NCBI RefSeq assembly: GCF_008329525.1
Contig: NZ_NPKQ01000001.1
Coordinates: forward strand, 806,001 to 870,000
Source: Tardiphaga sp. P9-11
Lineage (GTDB): Bacteria; Pseudomonadota; Alphaproteobacteria; Rhizobiales; Xanthobacteraceae
Direction: 5' to 3'
Length of the DNA stretch: 64,000 nt
The translations under genes were made by a program, and so were the position numbers. The notes beneath the pieces are model-generated. The model was not told the DNA's origin, ran no database searches, and saw only the letters and a program-made list of their open reading frames with translations. Shown piece by piece: positions 29,582 to 38,577 of the stretch (within the stretch, counting starts at the first letter, position 1; each line of letters begins with the position of its first letter).

Positions 29582-29950
29582 ATGTCGTTTCCAATGATGG
29601 GTAAGTTCTTTCTCAGCGCTCCTGGCGAGGGCTTCCCTCCAAACGGGCGAACCTTTGCGCAAGAGATTGCTGCGGCTTTGAACAGAGCGTCTGTCGAAAG
29701 CGCTGTGCACGTTAAAACGGTCGCGGGGTGGACGGGTGCCAACGAGCGGACTGTCAAAAACTGGTTTGCGGGAACTTATGGGCCCAATGGGGAGCACCTT
29801 TTGATCTTGGCGCGCCATTGCGATCAGGTCCTGGACGCCATGATTGTCATGATGGGCCGACGAGAGCTGCTGGTTGGCCACCGGGTCGCCGACATCGAGC
29901 GGCGAGTCAGAGAGCTTGCCGACGCATTAGGTGCGCTCAACGCTGACTAG
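29582..29950 (+). CDS. Small HTH-like protein, divergent from the recombinase
   Basis: A 122-residue protein with segment HVKTVAGWTGANERTVKNWFAG (about 40-62), which reads as a helix-turn-helix, and a C-terminal helix rich in arginine and leucine (VADIERRVRELADALGAL) that could dimerise. It is transcribed away from the recombinase operon with about 85 bases between the chosen starts, a layout typical of a regulator that controls its neighbour. The function is unproven. The ATG at 29582 has a weak GGGTG site upstream; an ATG at 29594 is also possible. Confidence 0.65.
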   Translation: MSFPMMGKFFLSAPGEGFPPNGRTFAQEIAAALNRASVESAVHVKTVAGWTGANERTVKNWFAGTYGPNGEHLLILARHCDQVLDAMIVMMGRRELLVGHRVADIERRVRELADALGALNAD

Positions 29951-30068
29951 CCCCTGTCTACTTCAGGGTGTGGCAGATCAATCACTATCGCTATAAGTTT
30001 GGTTCCTTGAAGCGCCCCCCTATTGCCTCTGCTTTTGATCAAATCAACAGTGAGGAAGGGGGAGTGCC

Positions 30069-30884
30069 ATGATTACATATTCAAAAGTGTGTTTACTCGC
30101 TGGTTGTCTGCTTTTGAGCGCTTGTGGTGCCGTCGTTCCAGAAATGAACGAATTCTACGAAAGACCGGAGCAGCAGCGGCATAACGAGCGGCGTATCATC
30201 GGCCAGATTCAGTGTGAACTACGGGAGGGGGTCCGCAGTGCGATTAAGGCGCAGCGTGACAAAGTTGGCGGTCCGACCGTCGATTGGCTCATCGACTGGG
30301 GCGCGAAGGTCAACCTCAACATTGTGGCAGACGAGAAGGGAAGCTTGGCTCCCGGAGCGTCTCTCACTCAGATGTACGGGCTGAACAAATTCACGTTCGG
30401 GGGAGGACTCGACCTCTCATCTAATGCGACCCGCGACGAGACTGTCGAATTTACATACGCTTTCGCCGAGCTGCTGGCCCAAAGCCCAAAATCTTGCACG
30501 CCGGAAGACGCCATTCTTATTAAGAGCAATCTCAAGATCGGCGACTTTATCAACAATAAGGCTGATCTAGCCGGAGCGCCAGGCGTGGCGAGAATGCCGT
30601 TCAGTGTCTTTAGCTGGAAGGTCAGCTTCATCGTCGTGTATGGCGCAAGCGCCACGCCCACCTATGAATTCATCGATGTCACTGCCGGTACAGGCAATCC
30701 CTTTGTTAACGTGTCCCGCACAAAGACACACACCGCCACGATTACTATTGCGCCCCTCGAACGACCCTCGCGTTACAGGCAAAGAGCCATAGTCCGTTTG
30801 AGCGATGAAGGAGAAAGTATTCACGCGGCCGCCGTGTTCGGACAGGCGACCGCCAACGCCATCCGCAGTCAGCAACGACGATAG
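30069..30884 (+). CDS. Predicted lipoprotein of unknown function
   Basis: A 271-residue protein with a clear lipoprotein signal: hydrophobic CLLAGCLLLS then the lipobox LSAC with the modified cysteine at about residue 19. An excellent ribosome site, AGGAAGGGGGAG, precedes the ATG. The mature part has no family I recognise; it contains a predicted soluble domain with a repeated beta-rich character toward the C-terminus. It should be anchored in the inner or outer membrane facing the periplasm. The next small gene follows after nine bases with its own AGGAGG, so the two are co-transcribed. Confidence 0.75.
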   Translation: MITYSKVCLLAGCLLLSACGAVVPEMNEFYERPEQQRHNERRIIGQIQCELREGVRSAIKAQRDKVGGPTVDWLIDWGAKVNLNIVADEKGSLAPGASLTQMYGLNKFTFGGGLDLSSNATRDETVEFTYAFAELLAQSPKSCTPEDAILIKSNLKIGDFINNKADLAGAPGVARMPFSVFSWKVSFIVVYGASATPTYEFIDVTAGTGNPFVNVSRTKTHTATITIAPLERPSRYRQRAIVRLSDEGESIHAAAVFGQATANAIRSQQRR

Positions 30885-30893
30885 GAGGATGCC

Positions 30894-31175
30894 ATGAGCG
30901 ACCCAGCAATTCCGCAAAGCGTCAAAGAGGCCGAACAACTCGGTCTCAAGCGCGCATCTGCCGACGAAATTGCGGCCCGTAGGGAGAAGGATTTCCCGAT
31001 AGAGTTGCAGAACAAAACTCATGGACGCGATCGCGATCCTCGTATTGTTAACTGCGCGGACGACGACAGCGAAGACAAACCGTGCCAAATTGGTGCCTGC
31101 ATCAACGGCGTTCGGCTGATATATTATTGCAGAGGGCACATTTGCGACGATTTGGCTTTTAGCCAGGACTGTTAA
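30894..31175 (+). CDS. Small cysteine-rich hypothetical protein
   Basis: A 93-residue protein preceded by AGGAGG, four bases before the ATG's GCC. The first half is charged and helical; the second holds five cysteines (VNCADDD, KPCQIGACIN, YYCRGHICDD, SQDC gives six including the C-terminal one), suggesting a metal site or disulphides. No signal peptide is seen. It is co-transcribed with the lipoprotein upstream. No family is recognised. Confidence 0.6.
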   Translation: MSDPAIPQSVKEAEQLGLKRASADEIAARREKDFPIELQNKTHGRDRDPRIVNCADDDSEDKPCQIGACINGVRLIYYCRGHICDDLAFSQDC

Positions 31176-31281
31176 CGGAAGGCGGTCGGCAGGTGGAGAA
31201 GGTTTGAGCCCAGTTCCTCTCCCTCCGCCATGCCAACCCCGTCCGGCGTCAGTTGGTCGGACCATCCCGGGGTTATGAGAC

Positions 31282-32022
31282 GTGAACCAGCAGCCCAATC
31301 TTGCCGAGCTCGACAAGCTAAAGCTCCGCATCCAGGCGTTGCGCGCCAAGACGGTGGATAGTGGCTGCACCGAGGACGAGGCGCTGTCTGCGGCGGCCAA
31401 GGTCGCAGAGCTGCTCGATCGCTATGACCTGTCGTTGACCGATGTGGAGCTACGCGCGGCACCGTGCGAGCGGCGCGCGTATGAGACCCACCGCAAGAAG
31501 CGAATCCCGCTCGACGACTGCATCGGTGCCATCGCGAATTTCTGTGACTGCCGGGTCTGGCGCGAGAAGAATGTGGCTGGCGAGAGCAGCTATGTCTTCT
31601 TCGGCCTGCGTTCGGATATCGAAGTCGCGCATTACCTGACGGAACTGATCGACGGCGCGGTGCGTGCAGAGTTGGGTCGCTTCAAAACCTCAGCGGCTTA
31701 TAGCCAGTTCCGGCATCAGGAGCGGCACCTGGCCAACGCCTCCTTTGCGTTGGGGATGGTCGCGTCGATCGCCGACAAGCTGACGGCGATGAAGGCCAGC
31801 CGCGATCAGGTCAACCACAGTACCGGCCGCGGACTGGTGGTCCTCAAGACCTCGGTAGTCGATGCAGAGTTCGACAAGCTCGATTTGAAACTGCGGACAC
31901 AGCGCAGCAATAGGCGGATGGTGTCGATGACGGCCTATGAAGCCGGCGGCGTCGCCGGCGCTTCGCTGGCCATGATACCCGGCATCAAGGATATGCCGCC
32001 GCGGGCCGGCGGGAAAGAGTAG
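31282..32022 (+). CDS. DUF2786-type protein
   Basis: A 246-residue protein whose N-terminus (KLRIQALRAKTVDSGCTEDEALSAAAKVAELLDRYDLS) matches the DUF2786 domain, followed by a longer alpha/beta domain with HQERHLANASFALGMV and a glycine-rich tail. The GTG at 31282 is the only start consistent with the domain. The role is unknown. It converges on the AcuI-like gene with only about 50 bases between stops and marks the point where content shifts from mobile/defence to metabolic genes. Confidence 0.8.
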   Translation: MNQQPNLAELDKLKLRIQALRAKTVDSGCTEDEALSAAAKVAELLDRYDLSLTDVELRAAPCERRAYETHRKKRIPLDDCIGAIANFCDCRVWREKNVAGESSYVFFGLRSDIEVAHYLTELIDGAVRAELGRFKTSAAYSQFRHQERHLANASFALGMVASIADKLTAMKASRDQVNHSTGRGLVVLKTSVVDAEFDKLDLKLRTQRSNRRMVSMTAYEAGGVAGASLAMIPGIKDMPPRAGGKE

Positions 32023-32071
32023 CCGAGATCGGCCACGGCTTTCCCGCTCATGCATGTCGCGCCGTTGGCAG

Positions 32072-33058
32072 TCAGCCGATCTTCACGACGGTACGTCCGC
32101 GAACCTGCCCTGCCAGCACTTTGGCGCCGGCGTCGATAACCTGATCGAGCGCAATCTCCTGGGTGATATCGGCGAGCTTGGCCGCATCGAGATCGCGGGA
32201 CAGCCGCGCCCAGGCCTGCTTGCGCAGCTCGATCGGGCACATCACGGAATCGATGCCGAGAAGACACACGCCACGCAAAATGAAGGGCGCAACCGAAGAC
32301 GGCAGATCCATGCCGCCGGCCAGACCGCAGGCAGCGATGGCGCCGCGATACTTGGTCATGGCGAGGAGATTCGCGAGTGTCGTCGAACCGACGCTGTCGA
32401 CGCCGCCGGCCCAGCGCTCCTTTCCAAGCGGCTTGCCGGGTGCGGAGAGCTCGTTGCGGTCGATGATCTCGGCGGCGCCGAGACCTTTCAGGTAGCCCTC
32501 CTCCGAGGCGCGGCCGGTAGAGGCGATGACGTGGTAGCCGAGCTGCGACAGCACGGCGATCGCCACCGAGCCGACGCCGCCGGCAGCACCGGTGACCACC
32601 ACCGGGCCATCGGCCGGCTTCAGGCCATGATTTTCCAGCGCCAGCACCGACAGCATCGCGGTATAGCCGGCGGTGCCGATCGCCATGGCGTCGCGTGCGC
32701 TCATGCCGTCCGGCAGGCGCACCAGCCAGTCCCCTTTGACGCGGGCCTTCTCGGCATAGGCGCCGAGATGGGTCTCGCCCATGCCCCAGCCATTGCCGAT
32801 GACCTTGTCGCCGGACTTCCAGTTCGGATTGGTAGAGGACTCAACAGTGCCGGCAAAATCGATACCGGCGATCATCGGGAAACGCCGCACCACCGGCGAC
32901 GTGCCGGTCAGGGCCAGACCGTCCTTGTAGTTCAGCGTGGACCACTCGACGCGGACGGTCACGTCACCTTCCATCAAGTCCGCCTCGTCGAACTGCACCA
33001 GTGCCGCCGTGGTTCCCTTTTCCGCTTTATCGATCCGGATAGCCTTGAACGTCGCCAT
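32072..33058 (-). CDS. acuI: AcuI/YhdH-family acrylyl-CoA reductase (quinone oxidoreductase-like)
   Basis: A 328-residue zinc-free medium-chain dehydrogenase/reductase. [37 protein letters not shown] and the NADPH-binding [13 protein letters not shown] are hallmarks of the YhdH/AcuI group, which reduces acryloyl-CoA to propionyl-CoA. The ribosome site AGGAAG precedes the ATG. It is the last gene of an eight-gene operon that also has a CoA-transferase, so a 2-enoyl-CoA intermediate in the pathway is plausible. The exact substrate is not shown by the sequence. Confidence 0.82.
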   Translation of the reverse strand: MATFKAIRIDKAEKGTTAALVQFDEADLMEGDVTVRVEWSTLNYKDGLALTGTSPVVRRFPMIAGIDFAGTVESSTNPNWKSGDKVIGNGWGMGETHLGAYAEKARVKGDWLVRLPDGMSARDAMAIGTAGYTAMLSVLALENHGLKPADGPVVVTGAAGGVGSVAIAVLSQLGYHVIASTGRASEEGYLKGLGAAEIIDRNELSAPGKPLGKERWAGGVDSVGSTTLANLLAMTKYRGAIAACGLAGGMDLPSSVAPFILRGVCLLGIDSVMCPIELRKQAWARLSRDLDAAKLADITQEIALDQVIDAGAKVLAGQVRGRTVVKIG

Positions 33059-33090
33059 GTGTTACTTCCTGATTTATTCTTGTTGCAAGC

Positions 33091-33837
33091 TTAACTGTAG
33101 AAGATGCCACCATCGACATTGAGCGCCTGACCCGTCACGAAGGCGGAATCGTCGGACGCGAAGAACGCGACCGGGCCGACCACATCCTCAGGCTCGCCAA
33201 GACGATGCAGATCGGTGATCTTTTCAAAATAGGTGACCCGCTCCGGATCGCGCAGATTGTTGCGGCCCATTTCGGTCAGGATGATGCCCGGGCAGACGGC
33301 ATTCACGGTGATGCCGAAACCGCCGAATTCCATCGAGGAGACGCGCGTGAAGCCGACGACCGCGGATTTAGACGCCGCATAATGCGACTGGCCGGGGCCG
33401 CCAGTGCGTGCGGCGAGCGAGGCGATGTTGACGATGCGCCCGTATTTTCGCTCCTTCATATGGACGACCATGGCCTGGGTCATCTGGAACACGCCGCGGA
33501 CATTGACGGCAAAGGTCTGGTCCCAATGCTCGGGCGTGGTCTCCTCGATCGTGGCGAGGCGCAGGATGCCGGCATTGTTGACGAGAACATCGACATGGCC
33601 GAGAGCCGCGACCGCTTCAGCAACCGAGCGCTGGCAATCCTCGAGCTTGCTGACGTCCGCCAGCACCGGGATGCACTTGCCGCCGAGCTTCTTCACCTCG
33701 GCGACGGTTTCCAGCAGCGTGCTTTCCATCGCTGCGATGTCGGTGAGGGCGAGGCTGTAGCCGCGCTCGGCGAGGCCAAGAGCAATGGCGCGTCCAATGC
33801 CGCGGCTCGCGCCGGTCACGATGGCATGTCTGGTCAT
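33091..33837 (-). CDS. Short-chain dehydrogenase/reductase
   Basis: A 248-residue classical SDR, FabG-like in length. TGASRGIG at 8-15 binds the cofactor, NNAG lies near 87-90, and the catalytic YAASK motif with a preceding serine is near 152-156. The C-terminal VNVDGGIFYS is typical. ribosome site GAGGAAAA. Within the operon it probably oxidises a hydroxy intermediate (sugar alcohol or hydroxyacyl) using NAD(P). Confidence 0.88.
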   Translation of the reverse strand: MTRHAIVTGASRGIGRAIALGLAERGYSLALTDIAAMESTLLETVAEVKKLGGKCIPVLADVSKLEDCQRSVAEAVAALGHVDVLVNNAGILRLATIEETTPEHWDQTFAVNVRGVFQMTQAMVVHMKERKYGRIVNIASLAARTGGPGQSHYAASKSAVVGFTRVSSMEFGGFGITVNAVCPGIILTEMGRNNLRDPERVTYFEKITDLHRLGEPEDVVGPVAFFASDDSAFVTGQALNVDGGIFYS

Positions 33838-33877
33838 GTGATTTTCCTCGAGACGTTTTCTGATTCAGTGAAGGCTG

Positions 33878-34849
33878 CTATTGAGCGGATGAGGCGCGCG
33901 CGCCGCGGACGGGCAGCGTGTTCATCGCCTTGACCGTCTCCTCGAAGGACACGAGATTGGCGCCGGAACCGAGCCCCGTCGCAACGATGGCAGCCGTGGC
34001 TGTCGCCAGTTTTGCGCAGTCAAGCAAATCCCAGTCGCGGACGAGGCCGGCGATAAAGCCGCCGGTATAGGAATCGCCGCAACCCGAGGTATCGCGCACC
34101 GTCACCTCGAAGGCCGGCACCGTGAACTGCCGCCCGTCGCGTGTCATCACGAATGAGCCGTGCTCGCCGAGCGAGATCGCGCAGGCGCCGGCACCTTTGC
34201 CGATGAAGTATTGCGCACAGGCCGCAGGATCATCCGTGCCGACCAGCGCATGGGTCTCGTCGATGCTGGGCATGAAGAAGTCCGTATAGGGCATCAGCGG
34301 TTCGACCAGCGCAAGTGTCTCGCCGCGGGCCTGGATAAGATCGACTGTAGTAATGCAGCCGGCCGCTTTGGCGTCTCGCAGCAGCGCCACTGTCGGCTCG
34401 CCGTCCATCGCCAGCAGCGAACCGACGCCGCCGAGGTGCAGCACCTTGCTGCCGCAGGCGGCCTTTTGCGCTTCCGGCGAGATTTTCCAGCGCGCCGAGG
34501 CGCCGCGCGCATGCAGCACGGGGCGCGAACCATCGGGGCGGATCGGCAGGATGGTCGCGGAGGTCGGCACGCCAGCCATCCGCTCCATCACCGAAGTATC
34601 GATGCCCTCGCGCTCCATCGCGTTCAGCACCCAGTCGGCCTTCTCGTCGGCGCCGACCGCGCCGACGGCGAGCGCCTTCAGTCCGAGGCGGGCGCAGGGT
34701 ACGACCGTGCCGCCTGCAGTGCCGGCGACCGTGAGCTTGATTTCATCGATCAGCGCGCGACCGCCGCCAGCCGGGATTTCAGTAACGGGGACACCGAGGA
34801 TGTCCAGGATGTAGGTGCCGCAGACGCTGACGTCGTGGGGATGGGCCAT
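33878..34849 (-). CDS. PfkB-family carbohydrate kinase
   Basis: A 323-residue ribokinase-type kinase. The second PfkB signature is DTSGCGDSYTGGF near 245-257, with catalytic aspartate in GCGD (cysteine instead of the usual alanine), and an N-terminal glycine-rich segment GTAGGTVV. It should phosphorylate a sugar or sugar-acid hydroxyl with ATP. Followed immediately upstream in the operon by a class II aldolase, it fits a phosphorylate-then-cleave scheme. The substrate is unknown. Confidence 0.86.
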   Translation of the reverse strand: MAHPHDVSVCGTYILDILGVPVTEIPAGGGRALIDEIKLTVAGTAGGTVVPCARLGLKALAVGAVGADEKADWVLNAMEREGIDTSVMERMAGVPTSATILPIRPDGSRPVLHARGASARWKISPEAQKAACGSKVLHLGGVGSLLAMDGEPTVALLRDAKAAGCITTVDLIQARGETLALVEPLMPYTDFFMPSIDETHALVGTDDPAACAQYFIGKGAGACAISLGEHGSFVMTRDGRQFTVPAFEVTVRDTSGCGDSYTGGFIAGLVRDWDLLDCAKLATATAAIVATGLGSGANLVSFEETVKAMNTLPVRGARASSAQ

Positions 34850-34882
34850 GTGGCAAGTCTCGCAATTGTTGGTGCTGGTTTG

Positions 34883-35569
34883 TTAGGTCGAGCTTTTCGG
34901 CGTGCCGTCGCTGTCGCGCAGGCCGTATTGCCCCCATCGCTTCAGGATGCTGTCGATCTCGGCATCCGGCAGCAGCGGCGGCGTGCCGAGTTGCAGACAG
35001 CCATGATACTGCTTGGCGAGCACCTCGACTTCCACTGCAAGCCACATCGCCTTGCGCAGATTGGGACCAATGGCGATCAGCCCGTGATGGGCGAGCAGGC
35101 AGGCGCGGCGATTGCGCAGCGCGTCGAGCGCGGCTTGTGACAATTCTGCCGTGCCGTATTGCGCATAGGGCGCGCAGGGGATGTCGTTGCCGCCGGCCGC
35201 AGCGATCATGTAGTGGATTGCAGGAATGGTGCGGTTCATGATCGCGATGATCGTGCAGAAGATCGGATGTGCGTGTACCACGGCATTCGTCTCGGGCTTG
35301 GCCTTGAGAATGTCGAGATGGAAGCGCCACTCCGTCGAGGGCACGCGGCCCTGCGGCGCCGTCCACGACCCGTCCCATTTCATCGCGACGATGTCTTCCG
35401 GCCGCATGCTGTCATAGGGAACACCGGACGGCGTCAGCAGGATGCCGTCGTCGGTGCGAACGCTGATATTGCCGGACGTGCCCTGATTAATGCCCACGGC
35501 CGACATTTCCCGACAGGCATCGATGATGGCCTGCCGGGGTGCGACGTCTGTGGCGCTCGGATGCGTCAT
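34883..35569 (-). CDS. Class II aldolase/adducin family protein
   Basis: A 228-residue zinc aldolase or decarboxylase of the fuculose-phosphate aldolase type. Zinc ligands are H99 and H101 (VVHAHPIF) plus a histidine in LLAHHGLIAIG (161/162); E80 in PSTEWRFH is the likely acid/base. TSGNISVR near 31-38 binds phosphate. ribosome site GAGGAAA before ATG 35569. With the neighbouring PfkB kinase it may cleave a phosphorylated sugar acid or deoxysugar to DHAP plus an aldehyde. Confidence 0.88.
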   Translation of the reverse strand: MTHPSATDVAPRQAIIDACREMSAVGINQGTSGNISVRTDDGILLTPSGVPYDSMRPEDIVAMKWDGSWTAPQGRVPSTEWRFHLDILKAKPETNAVVHAHPIFCTIIAIMNRTIPAIHYMIAAAGGNDIPCAPYAQYGTAELSQAALDALRNRRACLLAHHGLIAIGPNLRKAMWLAVEVEVLAKQYHGCLQLGTPPLLPDAEIDSILKRWGQYGLRDSDGTPKSST

Positions 35570-35646
35570 GGCTTGTTTCCTCGAAAGTCGTCGCTGCGGC
35601 GCTTACCGGCCGCTGCGGGTGATCGCTCTATGCGGTGCGAGGCGCG

Positions 35647-36216
35647 TCAGCGCCCCATGGCGAAGAACTCGTCGTTCGGTCGCATGCTGGTGACATTCGC
35701 CAATCGGTTCGACATGCCGAAGAAGGCGGCGATGGCAGCGATATCCCAGACGTCGTCCTCCGTGAAGTCGTGGCGCTTCAGCGCCTCGATATCGGCATCG
35801 CCGACTTCGTAAGCCTGCATCGAGACCTTCATGGCGAAATCGAGCATCGCGCGCTGTCGCGGCGTGATGTCGGCCTTGCGATAGTTCACCGCGATCTGGT
35901 CGGCAATCAGCGGGTTCTTGGCGCGGATGCGCAGGATGGCCCCATGCGCCACCACGCAATACTGGCACTGGTTGGCATTGCTGGTGGCCACCACGATCAT
36001 CTCGCGCTCGGCCTTGGTGATCGGGCCTGGCTTGTCCATCAGCGCATCGTGATAGGCGAAGAAGGCGCGGAATTCCTCGGGCCGATACGCCAGCGTCAGG
36101 AACACGTTGGGCACGAAGCCGGACTTTTCCTGCACCGCGAGGATGCGCGTGCGGATGTCATCCGGCAGGCTGGAGATTTCGGGGACGGGGAAGCGGCTGA
36201 TGGCTGGGGTGGTCAT
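35647..36216 (-). CDS. AhpD-like peroxidase-related protein
   Basis: A 189-residue alkylhydroperoxidase/carboxymuconolactone decarboxylase-fold protein. The active site CxxC with histidine is NQCQYCVVAHG (C84, C87, H91). The N-terminal part (LPDDIRTRILAVQEKSGFVPNVFLTLAYRPE) is typical of the 'peroxidase-related enzyme' subgroup. It would reduce peroxides by thiol chemistry, or protect the oxygen-sensitive step of the pathway. ribosome site GAGGAAA. It lies between the molybdoenzyme and aldolase genes. Confidence 0.86.
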   Translation of the reverse strand: MTTPAISRFPVPEISSLPDDIRTRILAVQEKSGFVPNVFLTLAYRPEEFRAFFAYHDALMDKPGPITKAEREMIVVATSNANQCQYCVVAHGAILRIRAKNPLIADQIAVNYRKADITPRQRAMLDFAMKVSMQAYEVGDADIEALKRHDFTEDDVWDIAAIAAFFGMSNRLANVTSMRPNDEFFAMGR

Positions 36217-36231
36217 GGTTTCTGTTTCCTC

Positions 36232-38544
36232 TCAGGCGGTCGCGAGTGCAACCAGTCTGTCCTGGTATTCTTCAAAAGCGTCACGTTGATCTGCAATATG
36301 GGGTTCGGCGCGGACCAGGCATGTATGTGCCGAGCAGCCCTGGCCGAATTGCGAGGTGCCGATGTCGAGCGTGAGCACGTTCGGATTGCCGGCGACTTCG
36401 AGACCGGTCTCGGCGCGCGGGGTGAACCAGGCGCCGGTCGGCAGCACCAGCACGCCGGAGCGCACGCTGTCGGTGACATCGGCGGTGGCGAGACAGGCGC
36501 CGCGTGTATTCCAGATGCGGATGGTCTGTCCGTCGCTGATGCCGCGCGCCGCAGCGTCGTCGGGATGCAGCCGTGCCTGTTCGCGGCCGTTGCGCTTGTT
36601 GGCCACGCTGGCGACGCCGGTTTCGATCTGGCTGTGCAGCCGGCCGGCCGGCTGATGCGAGATCATGTGCAAGTCGGACGCATCGCTGCCGTTGCCGAGC
36701 CATTCCGCCGGTTCAACCCAGGCCGGATGCGACGGACAATCGGCATAACCGAGCCGGGCGAGGGTCTCGCTGCCGAGCACGATCTTGCCGCTTTCGGTCT
36801 TGAGCGCATGCGCCTCGGGATCGATGCGGAAATCGGCCAGGAAAGTGTGATTGGCGCGCACCGGACAGCGCGCGTAGCCGTCGTGCCAGAATGTGTCGAA
36901 GTCCGGCATCTCGAAGCCGAGGCGCTCGGAGGCGTCCTTGCGGCTCTCTTCATAGAGATGGCGCACCCAGCCCATTTCGTCGCGGCCTTCGTTGAAGCGG
37001 TCGGCGACGCCAAGCTTGCCGGCGATGCGGTTGAAAATCTCGAAGTCGGGCAGCGAGTCTCCGACCGGCTTGATGGCCTGCTTCATCGCGATGATGAAGT
37101 CGGAGCGCCTGTTGCCGGCAAGGTCGTTGCGTTCGATCGATGTGGTCGCCGGCAGTACGATATCGGCGCGCTGCGCCGTCGCGGTGAACATCGGATCCTG
37201 GACGATGATGGTCTCGGGCCGCGTCCAGGCTTCGGACAGCCGGTTGAGATCCTGATGGTGATGATAGGGATTGCCGCCGGCCCAGTAGACCAGCCTTGTA
37301 TCCGGATAGGTTCGCGTCTCGCCCTCATAGGTGAAGGTTGCGCCGGGATTGAGCAGCATGTCGCTGATGCGCGCCACCGGGATGAAACTGTCGATCGGGC
37401 GCGTGAGATGCGAGATGGCCGGGGACTTGCCGAGATTGAACGGCGAGCCGACGCCGCCGAGCGAGGCATAGCCGTAGCCCACACCACCGCCCGGCAGCCC
37501 GATCTGGCCGATGATGGAGGCGAGGCCGAGCGCTGCCCAGAACGGCTGCTCGCCATGATGCGCGCGCTGCAGGCTCCAGCTCACGGTCAGCATGCTGCGG
37601 GTATCGACGAGGCGCCGCGCGAGCTGGCGGATGCCCTCGGCATCGAGCCCGCAGATCTCCGCGGCCCAGGCTGCATCCTTGCGGACGCCATCGGACGAGC
37701 CATCGAGATAGTCGAGCAGTTGCCCGGCGCCGCTGGTGCAGCGATCCAGGAAATCCCGGGCGTGGCGGTCAGCCTTCACGATCTCGCCGGCGAGGCCCAG
37801 CATCAGCGCCGCATCAGTGTTCGGGCGGATCGGCCACCATTCGGCATCGACCCAATCCGGCATATCGTCCTTCAGCGGCGAGACGTGAACGATGCGGATG
37901 CCGCGGTCGGCGATTTTCCTGAGATAGGTTTCGAGGCGATGAGCGCCGATGCCGCCGGCTTCGGTCTGCGCGGTGCGCGGTGACAGCGCGCCAAACACCA
38001 CCAGCGTCTCGGTGTGTTCGGCGATGGTGTCGAGCGTATTGGCCTGGCCATCGCAGGCATCCGAGCTCCCCAACGTATGGCGCAGGATCACCGGCCCGGC
38101 AGCAATGGAATATGTGTCCACATGCCGGGTGAAGCCGCCGGCCAGATTGAGCATGCGCTTGAGCAAAGACGACGCGTGATGCAGGCGGCCCGAATTGGTC
38201 CAGCCATATGAACCCGCAAAGATCGACGCATTGCCATGGGTGCTGGAGACGCGGCGGATTTCGTCGGCTACCAGCGTCGTCGCTTCGTCCCAACTGACAG
38301 GTACGAATTTCTCCTCGCCGCGCTTGCGCCGGTCGCTGTGTTCACGCTTCTCGAGCCAGCCTTTGCGCACCATCGGACGCAGAGTGCGGCGTTCAGGATT
38401 GGCCCATTCCGGTACCGAATGGATGATCGGCGAGGGGGCAGGATCATGGGCGAACGGCTCGATGCCGACGATCCGTTCGTCCTGCACAAGGATCGTATAG
38501 GCGCCCCAGTGGCTGCAATGCTGGATCCGCTTGATCTCGCTCAC
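36232..38544 (-). CDS. Molybdopterin oxidoreductase, BisC/DMSO reductase type
   Basis: A 770-residue molybdopterin-guanine-dinucleotide enzyme close to biotin-sulphoxide / DMSO / TMAO reductases. It carries VPVSWDEA, AGSYGWTNSG (S112 region, where the Mo-ligating serine of this group is expected), RHTLGSSD, YASLGGVGSPFNLG, YWAGGNPYHHHQDLNRL and the C-terminal molydopterin-binding domain with RSGVLVLPTGAWF. There is no twin-arginine signal, so it should work in the cytoplasm like BisC, and no 4Fe-4S cysteine cluster is seen at the N-terminus. GTG start with GGAG upstream. In this operon it may reduce a sulphoxide or N-oxide substrate. Confidence 0.9.
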   Translation of the reverse strand: MSEIKRIQHCSHWGAYTILVQDERIVGIEPFAHDPAPSPIIHSVPEWANPERRTLRPMVRKGWLEKREHSDRRKRGEEKFVPVSWDEATTLVADEIRRVSSTHGNASIFAGSYGWTNSGRLHHASSLLKRMLNLAGGFTRHVDTYSIAAGPVILRHTLGSSDACDGQANTLDTIAEHTETLVVFGALSPRTAQTEAGGIGAHRLETYLRKIADRGIRIVHVSPLKDDMPDWVDAEWWPIRPNTDAALMLGLAGEIVKADRHARDFLDRCTSGAGQLLDYLDGSSDGVRKDAAWAAEICGLDAEGIRQLARRLVDTRSMLTVSWSLQRAHHGEQPFWAALGLASIIGQIGLPGGGVGYGYASLGGVGSPFNLGKSPAISHLTRPIDSFIPVARISDMLLNPGATFTYEGETRTYPDTRLVYWAGGNPYHHHQDLNRLSEAWTRPETIIVQDPMFTATAQRADIVLPATTSIERNDLAGNRRSDFIIAMKQAIKPVGDSLPDFEIFNRIAGKLGVADRFNEGRDEMGWVRHLYEESRKDASERLGFEMPDFDTFWHDGYARCPVRANHTFLADFRIDPEAHALKTESGKIVLGSETLARLGYADCPSHPAWVEPAEWLGNGSDASDLHMISHQPAGRLHSQIETGVASVANKRNGREQARLHPDDAAARGISDGQTIRIWNTRGACLATADVTDSVRSGVLVLPTGAWFTPRAETGLEVAGNPNVLTLDIGTSQFGQGCSAHTCLVRAEPHIADQRDAFEEYQDRLVALATA

Positions 38545-38577
38545 GCGTCGTCTCCGTATCGTTGCTCGCCAGTCCTG

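Noticed and set aside
29497-29757. Extended start for the serine recombinase
   Set aside because: The added residues are unlike recombinases and would be antisense to the small gene at 29582-29950.
35635-37983. 782-codon + strand open frame across the AhpD-like and molybdoenzyme genes
   Set aside because: Composition (His, Gly, Asp, Arg-rich, no motifs) shows an antisense frame of the real - strand genes.
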